Shown here: one piece after another, positions 49,314 through 58,751 of the stretch
How positions within the stretch are numbered: position 1 is the stretch's first letter
Layout: every line of letters starts with the position of its first letter
Source: Neurospora tetrasperma FGSC 2508
Taxonomy: Eukaryota > Ascomycota > Sordariomycetes > Sordariales > Sordariaceae
Assembly (NCBI RefSeq): GCF_000213175.1
Contig: NW_009799179.1
Coordinates: forward strand, 3,949,551-4,013,550
DNA: 64,000 nt
Direction of reading: 5' to 3'
Position numbers and translations under genes: made by a program
The notes under the pieces: generated by a model
Databases searched by the model: none
Seen by the model: the letters and a program-made list of their open reading frames with translations, nothing else
Told to the model about the DNA's origin: nothing

Positions 49314-52300
49314 ATGGCCAACCGCGACGAGTGGATTCAACTGAGCGCTACGGTACTAAACTCACATCCTTTCATTGTCAACCGTATTGCTGACACAGGT
49401 CTCCACAGAGAGACGAGATCGTCCGTAGCAATATTTTCGTCAAGCTTGAAGATGGAGACGGATGGAAGTCGAAACCCGAAATTCCCACGGCCAAGGAAAT
49501 CCTCCTGCTCCAGAAAGAGGCCGAAGGTCTGCCTGAAAATGATGTAAGGCAGCCCTGGAAATCCAAAGAGGACTACTTGAAGGCTCAGTACGAGATCCTT
49601 CGTCGCGAGGGCACTGAAGGTTTGCGATTCGCAGTCAATAACTACATCTACAACAACAACCACGGACTGCGCCAGGATGACGATCAGCACATGTTCGTTT
49701 ATACCCAGGTTCGCATCAAGTCGTACATTATGACAACACTAGGACCTCTTGCGCGTGTTGAGTTCATGCCGCAGCGAGCCATCAAATGGCTGAAGTCCGG
49801 TCGCCTAAAACCCGGCAGTCTTCTTGCCCTCACCACCAAAGCCGACAAGTTCAAGACCATCTGCAAGGTCGCCGTGGTTGCCCAAAGGCCGTACTTACTT
49901 GGACTTGATCAAACCCCTCCACTCGTCGATCTCATGTGGGGCAACCCAGAAGATGCCGTCTTCGATTGTGATCTTGAACTTGTTATGATTGAGGCCCAAC
50001 ACGGCTATTTTGAATCCTCGCGTCATTCATTGGTCGGCCTGCAACTGGCTGCGCAGGCAGAGTATGTATCGCAATCGAAATCAAAGCTTGAATGTATCAT
50101 GTAGGCTAATCATGTTTAACTTAGTACTCCTATCGACAAGTACATCACCGGCAGTCACAGGAAAAATGAGACACCACGCTTCATATACCAAAGCCCTATT
50201 ATGGACTTCTCTTCTGTTGTGCGCCAACCCCTTGCGGACCTTGAGAAGCTCAAATCCCTGCGCGAGTTCAATGTACTCTCTGGACTCCTCCTAAAAGATG
50301 TGGAAAGTATCAGCTTTCTCGACGCCTCGCAACTATCCGCTCTTCATCGAATGGTCTCCAAGGAGCTTGCCATTATCCAAGGCCCTCCAGGAACGGGGAA
50401 AACTTTTACCTCGGTGGAGGCAATCAAAGTCATGCTTGCGAGTCGCCGGAAGCGTCCAGGACACAACCCGCCCCTCATTGTCGCTGCGCAGACAAATCAT
50501 GCCTTGGATCAGCTGCTTGGCCATTGTCTTGAGGCGAACGCAAAGATTCTGCGTCTTGGCTCAAGAAGTGAGAGAGAAGACATGAGGCCTTACAGCTTGT
50601 ATGAGATGCGCCGCAAATGCTCCCGTGGTGGGGGTGGAAAGCGGTTCAGGGAACTGGAGGATGACCGTCATACCAACATCGACAGAGTAGAGGCGCTGGT
50701 TAACAGTGTTTTTGGGGACAGTCTCATCGACCCACGCCAGCTTCATGCACATGGCATCATTACCGAAGCGCAGCTGGAGTCTTTGTACGATGATGAAATG
50801 GAGACAAGCCCGGAGTTGGAGAAGCTTGGTCCCTTTTCCTTATGGTTGGGAGACTCACGAATTCCGGCTCGGATCGTTCGCGACAGGCAACCTCTCATAT
50901 CCGAAACATTGGAAGCTGACGAGGACTTCGATTATGAGCGCGACGTAGAGAACATCGCGTACGATGAAGAAGACGCAGACAGGATAAACGGCAAGGAAAT
51001 CAAATTGATGCATATATGGACCGGAAAGTAAGTTTAACGATTACCCGATGTTTTTATGGTCCAGTCGTATCTACGTTGAAGAAAACTGACCGTGTATCGT
51101 GGATCAGAGAGCCTGGACACTTCAAAAGCTGGAATCATCGTGCACAACGCTTGCTCAGAGAGAATGATAACCTCTTTGATATACCCCAAGACTGGAGGGG
51201 TGCAGTTTACCAGCATCTCCAGTCCAAACTGGTGCAAGCAACCACTCCGACGCTGGCTGGGCTGCTGGCCAAATACGTTGAGATATGCAAGCAGCGCAGA
51301 GCACTCAAAGCCCGGCAAGATATTGACATGGCCTTCTCACAAGATATTGCGGTCATCGGCTGCACAACAACCGGCCTTACGAAATACCGCGCGTTTCTGG
51401 CGGGGCTACAGCCCAATACCCTGCTTATCGAAGAAGCTGCCGAAACAAGGGAAGGAAACATTACCTCGGCCCTGTACCCTTCCCTTCAGCAGCTCATTCT
51501 GGTTGGTGACCATGCACAGATGTCGCCTAGATGCGACATTCGATGGCTCGGTCAACATCCGTACAACTTGAACGTCTCTCTGTTTGAAAGGCTCATTAAC
51601 CTTAAAATGAATCACATCATGCTCAATCAACAGCGCCGCATGAGGCCGGAGCTGAGACGCATAGTCTCTCCATTCTATAATAACCTACTCGACCACCCCA
51701 GTGTCCAATCTCCGCAAGCACGTCCGGATGTCCCTGGGATGGGTGGGCGCAATTGCTGGTTTTTCGATCACGAATGGATTGAGCGAACGAATTCTGACAA
51801 CAGCAAACTCAACGACCAAGAGGCTGAGATGATCACCCTTTTCTTTGTGTATCTTGTGTCTAATGGTGTGTCTAGTGAAAAGATAACCATTTTGACATAC
51901 TATAGGGGCCAACGAAGTCTACTCTTGAGAAGACTAAAAGGGCATCCATCGCTCACTGGCTGTTACTTCAACGTCTTTACAGTGGACTCGTACCAGGGTG
52001 AAGAAAATGATGTTGTTCTCTTGTCCCTGGTGCGTAGCCCTGACCCAGTCTATGGGCGCAACATTGGCTTTCTTGACAACCCACACCGAGCTGTGGTTGC
52101 TATCAGTCGCGCTCGGCAAGGGTTCTACATATTCGGCAACGTCAATAACTTACTCGAGGCTAAAACCGAATCATCGTTTCTATGGGGTCTCATTTTCAAT
52201 AGATTCGCCGATCAGGGCATGGTCAACCGAGAGCTTGGGCTTCCTCTGGTCTGTCAGAATCATGGAAATGAAATCTGGATCAAGGAGCTAGAGGACTGGG

Positions 52301-53157
52301 CTGACAATACTGGTGGCTGTCACGAAAGGTGTCGAGAGACTAGGCCTTGCGGCCATCCTTGCACTCTGAGATGTCATGCTACCGCGCATGAAAATCTTCC
52401 CTGCAGCAGCCCATGTTTCCAGATCGTTCCTGAATGTGGGCATCCTTGCCACGGCCTTTGCGGTGAAAGATGTTTCCACGACTGTGAGCGCTTCAGGCAA
52501 GCAAAAGCGTCGGTCAAGCAAGCGCAGAGGCAAGGTACAGACTCACCAAAGGGCAAGACCATCGAATCTCTTTTACTCCAGCATGGCGCTCACGACTTTG
52601 GGCATGAGGAGCCAGTCAAGCGCAAAAGTATTGTATCGACGGGAAGTCCTGGTCGTGGGCTTTATAGTCATTTCGGGGAGCTGCCATTGCGTCCTATTGG
52701 TGACAATTGGAAGAATGCCGAAGCCGTGATCCAGCAACAGGACAGAAAGCTTGACGAAGAACTTGCAGAGAGGAACGAGAAGTGGCTCAGCCAGACTCAT
52801 CATGTGCAAGATCAATGGATGCCAACAGGCGTCACGGCTTCCGGGACTCGTATTCGTGCTGGTCCAATAATCACTCAAACCCTCCAGCTTCTAAGCGACT
52901 TGCCGGCCATGACCACCACAGCCGCTGTGACGGCTGGTTCTGGGAGCCATTTGCGTACTGGCTCTGGTGCTGGTCCAATCTTTGCGCCCACACTGAATCA
53001 GTTCCCCAACATCGCCCCTATCGCTCAGCCTGAGCTTCTAATTCAACTAGAGCAAGACGACTATGCCGTCTCTGCGACTAATATGAAACAGACAATAGGA
53101 GATTTGGAGAATGATGGAGAAGAGGACTGGTTGATTGACTTTGAGGAACCCGAATAG
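49314..53157 (+). CDS. sad-3: SF1 RNA helicase of the SAD-3/Hrr1/ZNFX1 family
   Basis: Four exons (49314-49352, 49409-50061, 50125-51027, 51108-53157) encode 1214 residues; introns are 56, 63 and 80 nt. The N-terminal domain (about 30-225) has the family segment VYTQVRIKSYIMTTLGPLAR. Helicase motifs are Walker A GPPGTGKT (317-324), IEEAAE (about 639-644), GDHAQMSP (about 665-672), VDSYQGEENDVV and VAISRARQGFYIFG. A short Cys/His NFX1-type zinc finger array follows (CRETRPCGHPCTLRCH, ECGHPCHGLCGERC), then a disordered tail. Fission yeast Hrr1 works with an RNA-dependent RNA polymerase in RNAi; N. crassa SAD-3 is needed for meiotic silencing by unpaired DNA. Orthology is inferred from domain order and neighbourhood. 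The third intron is chosen because the nearer acceptor would bring a stop, whereas CTGAC...CAG at 51107 keeps the frame. Confidence 0.9.
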
Positions 53158-53689
53158 GGAGTCGCTACTCCTGAGGCTCAAGGGGAATGCGTGTGTTTAA
53201 GCGATATTGGCCTCTCCCCGGCTTCTGACCACACCATCGCAATGTTCAGAGAACATTATGACGATAACCTAGACCGTCAATCTTACAAAGGCAAGGGCAT
53301 CCGTTTTAAGGTGGTTGGGATCTCTTTTATGTCTGGATCACCGACGATGTCTCTGTCAGCTGGAGGTGAGCAGGGAAAGAGGACAAGAGAAAAGGAAGTG
53401 GACATTCAATGGCGGCAAAGGAGATGCACGGCAACGCAACTGCACGCGGAGACGACGGCGGGGGGCCCAGGCAGAGTTCTCTTTTCTTCTTAACGGTCTA
53501 TCACCCTGAAAACAGTCTGTCTGGAGATAGGTTTCAATGGCCGGAAGAGCCCGACACTTCTGTTGTGTCCGGTGCGCTCTCGACGTCCCTGGAAAATCCG
53601 CGGGAGGAAACCAATTATTTAGATTCTAGGTAAAGGAGCCAGCAGCTGCTCATTTTCTTGCTTGGTGGTGACTGGACCCGTATACAATA
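53158..53689. other. Non-coding DNA after the helicase gene
   Basis: It contains the helicase 3' untranslated region and unassigned sequence up to the transporter relic. No gene is seen. Confidence 0.4.
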
Positions 53690-53693
53690 TCAG

Positions 53694-53978
53694 ATGGACC
53701 CAAGGTCCAAAAGCGAAGCCCCCGCCGTTAAGCAACCTCCCAATCACTCGCTTTACTTAACATGGGTCAAGCGCCTAATTATCTTCGCCGCTTCCATCTC
53801 AGCCCTTCTTCTCACCCCTCACAGCCCAGATCGATATACCTCCCAGCCCTGTCTACCCTGGCCGACGAATTTCAACGTCACCACAACTAAGGCAAGCCTA
53901 ACGGTGACAGCATATATGATCTTTCAAGGCATTGTTCCCCTGTTGCTTGATGAGATGATGTGGCTCTCATGGCCATAG
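53694..53978 (+). pseudogene. MFS transporter N-terminal relic
   Basis: Starting at an ATG, the frame reads MDPRSKSEAPAVKQPPNHSL, a typical cytosolic lead of a DHA1-type drug transporter, then a hydrophobic helix RLIIFAASISALLLTP. Farther on, FNVTTTKASLTVTAYMIFQG with IVPLLL matches the second helix of such transporters. Between them the expected YLPALSTLADEF is present but in another frame, so at least two small shifts have occurred, and nothing of the other ten helices follows. It is a decayed, 5'-only fragment. No transcription signal is evident. Confidence 0.65.
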
Positions 53979-54179
53979 TCGAGGAGGTAGAATGAGGAGG
54001 TAGAGCGAGGACAAATATCAAAAAGGGTCTATGTAGTTCAGGAGTGATGTAATATGATAGTATCATAGTTTATTGCTTCGTTGCTTGATTTTCATATAAA
54101 CTTCACTTAGTATTAACCGTCTATATCGCACCCCAACGGCAATGAATGGACTTAAGCTAATGTGAAGCCTACGATAGGC

Positions 54180-54239
54180 ACATACGATTATAAATAGTAG
54201 AAAACTCGGAATCTCGTCCGCTCTCCTATAGATAAATTA
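54180..54239 (+). pseudogene. 5S rRNA gene relic, 5' half
   Basis: The stretch starts ACATACGA and continues GAAAACTCGGAATCTCGTCC then GCTCTCCTATAGATAA. As I remember the Neurospora 5S rRNA, this matches its first half at most positions, and most differences are C-to-T or G-to-A (for example CGGGATCCCG read as CGGAATCTCG), the signature of RIP. Similarity ends at about 54239, where sequence of the TPR relic begins. 5S genes are dispersed singly in Neurospora, so an isolated copy is expected; this one is half-length and mutated, hence not functional. Confidence 0.75.
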
Positions 54240-54600
54240 CCTCCCACCGGCCCTGGTTCCTGTACGTCGACGCCAGGTTGGCCATGCTGCTCAGCGTGTC
54301 GGGATGATCGGCCCCGAGCTTCGCCTTGCGAGTCTCCATCACTTGTACAAACAGCTTCTCGGCCACATTCCATAGTCCTCTGTCTCGTCCGCGGTGATGA
54401 GACAGTAGTCCCTTAGCATCGCCACATCATCTTCGAAGCTTACATCGCCGTCCTGGGCGATTTTCGCATGGTTTAGTACTGGAGATCTGATAAGCGATAA
54501 GCGATAAGAGGTGACCATGAGATAAGCGGCATGCTTCTTTTCTTTCCTATAATTACTAGCCCCGTTTGTTTCTACCTCGCCTTCTTTTGGAAGAGGATAC
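54240..54600 (-). pseudogene. Relic of a fungal NLR-type (STAND) protein with TPR repeats
   Basis: On the minus strand 54380-54240 reads AEKLFVQVMETRKAKLGADH then PDTLSSMANLASTYRNQGRW, a clear kinesin-light-chain-type TPR unit. Upstream, in a different frame, DVSFEDDVAMLRDYCLITAD resembles the winged-helix region that joins the NB-ARC/NACHT ATPase to the TPRs in fungal NLR-like proteins. No ATPase motif and no further TPR copies remain. Such proteins mediate non-self recognition and cell death in fungi; this piece is a dead fragment with at least one frame change. It abuts the 5S relic. Confidence 0.7.
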
Positions 54601-54828
54601 ATGATTTAGATACGGAGGTTGTCCCGAGTATATTGCGTCTAGAGCGCGATAAATTACCTACGACAGCTGACTACGCAGGTCCTATTTGTATAGACGCGGG
54701 AACGGCCAGGGTGGTGATATAGCGGTGGACTTTCAGTCTGGATGGATACGTTCACCCTCTTGATGAATTGCTCATGGTTCAGATTCGTCATCTGGCTAAC
54801 AGGTCTGCTCCCTAAAAGACAACAACTC

Positions 54829-56730
54829 TCAAGGGCCGGCAAGCTCTGGCGGGTAATCAGGGGGGCCAGTCAGATACTCCTTCAGTGCCTTGATGGATGG
54901 CGTGAAGAAGTATTCACCACCTCGTGGGATCACCCAGCGGTCGAGTCCAATACGCGCCTCAGTAGGATGCTTACCATCAGGCAGACCGATAGAGCGCTCC
55001 GGGTGGTGTGCAAGTCTCTGGCCCACAATGGCATCGATACCGGGACCGTGCTCGCCAACAAAGTTCGCCTTGCGGTCCGGGAAGTGGTGGTTGCTAGCCC
55101 AGCGGGTGGTCAAGAAGTTGAATCCGTTGCGGATGTCACTTTGGTAGCACACGAACATCAAGCCGCGCTCTTTCGCGTCATCAGACTTCTGTGCGGTCTT
55201 TTCTTCAGGCGTCACTTCGTCTCCGTAGGAGATGCCACGACGGATGATAACCGCGTGATCGTGGTTCAGGTCGCCGCGGGGCCGCATCTTGCGGATGTGA
55301 GCTGCAAAGGGGCATCTTTCGTGCTTGTCGACAGGGTGGAAGTCAAAGTTGTTGGATCGGAAAAGGTTTGGGTCTTTGTCGTGGTGAGGGTTCTCGTCGA
55401 CGGGGGTTCCTATTGTGAATGTTCATGAGCAAAATGAGCTTGGGACTTGATAGATGGACACGTACCGTTCCTCCATCTGCCCATCAGATACGCTGCAAGC
55501 TTTTCCTTCGGATCATCGGAGTCCGCGGCGAACGGCGCATTGTGTTTGTTGTCTTCGAGCCACCTGAAGTTGTGTTTAATCAGTACTGACTGACTCTACT
55601 CCCGACGCGTAGAAAACTTACTTCTCAAACTCAGGGACGAGCTGTTGAAGGTCACGGATCACGAGGAAACTGCCGTCCTCGGCCCATTCCGGCTGGTTCA
55701 TATCGTCGCCTTCGTGTCTGGCGAAGATCAATCTGCAATCCGAATACCCTTTGTCAGTTCCGATATTCAATACCGAAAAGCTCCGGAACACCTTACCCTG
55801 GCTTGACAGCCTTTGGCTCTTTGCCCTTGGGCGCCACTTCATCCAATCCCTCAATCAAGGGCTGGCTAATGCCGTCCTCGAAGCCGAAGCTGAAAAACTC
55901 GGTCAGTCCGTGCTCATCATCATAGGTAATTGTACAAAGCAGACTCACTGTTCCTTGCCCTTTTCAGGGCGAGTTTTACCATGGTTGGTGAACGGGAAGT
56001 CAAGGCAGGGGTCATTGCTCAACCGAACAGTATCAGGATCATCACTGCCCGGCTCCTTTTGGAAGTGTTCCTTGACGCGAAGGACTTTGTATCTCAGGTC
56101 TTCCGCACGACTCGCCGTAACCATCAGCACGCCATCAATCAGCCGCTTTCCCGCAGACGGCTTGAACTGTGATCGAAGCTCTTTCGGCTCGTCCCAGCCC
56201 TCACCCACCAGGTCGTCATACATGCCCTTCCCGAACAAGCCACCACGGAGCTGGTTCTTCTTGAAGATCTTGGATAGATTTCTGTCCTTCTTGACGGCGG
56301 CCTCGTTGAAGGTGAATTTTCCCAGCTAATGTGATCAGTTAGCGAGTCTCTCTAGCACGGCGCCTTGGCTAGGTATGACTTACAGCTGCTAGACCAGTCG
56401 AGGCAAAGGCAATGTTAACGCCTGGCAAGGGCAGAATCTTGGCCGGGACACCATGCTTCTGAGCTTGTGTCTTTGCCTCCAAGATCTGGTTCTTCATGTC
56501 ACAAGCCTCCTGGGCGGTGGTGATATGTTCATCCACGAAAGATCGGAGTCGCGTCTTGAATTCATCTGGCTTCCTGATCTTGAAGAATAGGAAGGTCTGG
56601 AACCTTTTTGGCAGGCCGGGCCTAATGGGAAGAAGAATCAGCAAACCATGACATCTCAAAAGAATGTGCAGTCTAGCGAGACTTACCAGACATCACCCTG
56701 AATATTGGCTTTCCTCGCAACCCAACTCAT
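54829..56730 (-). CDS. DyP-type heme peroxidase, with one apparent frameshift
   Basis: Seven exons (56730-56687, 56621-56384, 56325-55949, 55891-55797, 55732-55622, 55563-55466, 55409-54829) with introns of 56-65 nt cover about 510 codons. The family hallmark FGFEDGISQP (GxxDG with the distal Asp) spans the third intron, followed by a heme-pocket His in CPFAAHIRKMRPR and the distal Arg in HAVIIRRGISYG. There is no signal peptide. DyP enzymes oxidise dyes and phenolics with peroxide. Right after GISQP a run of five C at 55859-55863 puts the frame into TGA, while the continuing LIEGLDEVAPKGKEPKAVKP lies in another frame; total exon length is likewise two bases over a multiple of three. Either the allele is broken, or the sequence has a homopolymer error. 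All other exons are intact. Confidence 0.85.
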
Positions 56731-58751
56731 GGTGACTGTGAACAATGATGATTGAGGTCAACAAACCGAGCTCGAACTGCCCGGGAGGCGCACAATATTA
56801 ATAAGTGTTTAGAGTACGCTACACAACAGTCCAAGAAACAAGCTCCTCGTATCGGCTTCTGGGGTCGCCAACCCCGAATTCCACAAAGTCTATCACCTCG
56901 CGCACCGAACAAGGACCGACTATTCGACATGAGCTCCCCTCAACCCGCAGCACATACTTCATACTCGGTAATTCAGTTGAGATAATTCGTCGATCGGACC
57001 TCCAAAGTCCGCAAGAGTTGATCGGTTCTACCTGCCGCCCCGCAAGTCGCTACGCATAGGCAGATCTTCGTCGTACCTCGTCATCTCGGATATCAACTAA
57101 CCATTGATCCAAAGCATCGGCTACCTCTACGTATGGATCTTCTGGCCAGAGCTGAAAGTGAAACTCACTACTAATTCAAAGAACATCATCCCTTTAACGG
57201 TGAAAATTGACCATTTTGTGCCAAGACTTTGGCGACTTGCAGTACTTAGCGACTTTGTTGATGCGGCCAAGCAGCGCTAGCCAGCAAGTTCTGGAAGAAT
57301 ATTGGTTGATTTGACCCCTGATCTCTCCACTTTAGGTCGCATTTTTCCTGCAGTGACAAAAGTGCTGCAAATGTTGGGAAAATCGAGGTAGCTGCATGGG
57401 TACAGCTGTAGCTGTGGATAAAATACGGCCAACCGATTGGCCACTTTTGGTCTTGGCACAAAATGGTCAATTTTCACCGTTAAAGGGATAGGGCGGTTCA
57501 GTTCCGGACCTTGCAGAAGTCGATCTTGACTGGGCATAGGTGCTTCTGCAGTAAGCAAACCTTTCAAGGCACCAACCAGCTCTCTGTCGATCGTGTCAAG
57601 ATGGATCCTCTTGTACCCACGAGAGGTTCATCGGGATTACCATCTTCGTCAAGGTATGCATATCTGGTGGATTTCTTATGCAACCCCCCCGCGTTGTCTG
57701 GGGAACGACAAGAGGATTTTCGATAACTTCGAGATCCACCTTTTTTTGCACAGAAATGGATCTGGGATCTACACCCGGCATCCACTGTCACTGGCCGGAT
57801 AACGATAGACGTCGACGATCCCCCTACCCAAAAAGAAAGCACTGGGGCTCGTGAACTATAGACCCAGGTACATAATCGATAGCTCACATCTAGAGGTAAC
57901 TAGCCATGTGCAGTCGAACACATCTTGGAGCACAATACAAAAGAGGCCCACCTCAAGTAAGGACGTGGACGTCTTTGCACCCAGCAACATGAACTCAGCT
58001 CAACTCCTTGCGCATATCAGAGACGCCGATCGCGCGATTTCAAGGAACCTTCACCTTCACCCGCATATGCACCTCCACGTCAAGACAAGCGCGCCGTGAT
58101 GGTAGCCCACGGTTCAGCTGAACTGAGGGGTCCAGGGGTCCAAAGGTGGACTTTATGTTGATCGCGGGTTATTTTTCTTGTCGATCGTGGACCGGCTGAA
58201 AACCCGAGTTTGGAAGACTCCACGGATTTGCGAGAGCTGAAGAGTCCCGCACGGCGAATGTGACTTGGAAGTTGCTACCACGCTGTTGCTTTAATGTTTA
58301 CTAGCGAAGAAAACGCTGCATCTCAAGCCCCGGCACTGCGTCAGGTCTGTCCATGATTCCAAGGATGCCGTCGATATATCGCATGCCGAAGTGAGTCTAC
58401 GTATGTATCCAACCTCCACATCGACTGAGTGGAGAGTTTCCTCATCCCGGGCTCCAGTCGTGCTCAACCTCACCTCAATGAGATGACGATTTTGCTTTGC
58501 CACTTGGAATATCCTGTTATGCTAGCCTATTGGGCCACTCTTCGTCACTGGCATGCTGATAATCTCTAGATCATAGGTTGACGGACGAGCGGGGGTGCGG
58601 TCTGCTGGGCGGATACTCCGTACTGCTGTTTTCTGTTCTTATATTCGCGCTCTTCCATCCGTTAGGGACATTTCCTAGACCAGCGGGACTTCCACATCAC
58701 ACTTTCTTCCTCCTCTTCTCATTCCCCATTCACTTCAACCGGACCGCCGTA
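56731..58751. other. Intergenic region between the DyP and galactose oxidase genes
   Basis: It contains a 302-bp foldback element (57188-57489) and several short frames without recognisable content. The final 150 bases are pyrimidine-rich and leader-like before the galactose oxidase start. Confidence 0.45.
57188..57489. mobile_element. Foldback element with perfect 40-bp inverted repeats
   Basis: The arm at 57188-57227, beginning ATCCCTTTAACGGTGAAAAT, recurs exactly in inverse at 57450-57489. The 222-bp interior has no coding frame. Flanks are CATC on the left and AGGG on the right, so no clear target duplication is seen; TA occurs only at the right end. It is a non-autonomous inverted-repeat element of unknown family, distinct in sequence from the foldback at 47136. 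Confidence 0.8.

Noticed and set aside
51028-51107. Shorter version of the helicase third intron using the first downstream CAG
   Set aside because: That acceptor leads to a stop within a few codons; the CTGAC-preceded acceptor at 51107 keeps the frame.
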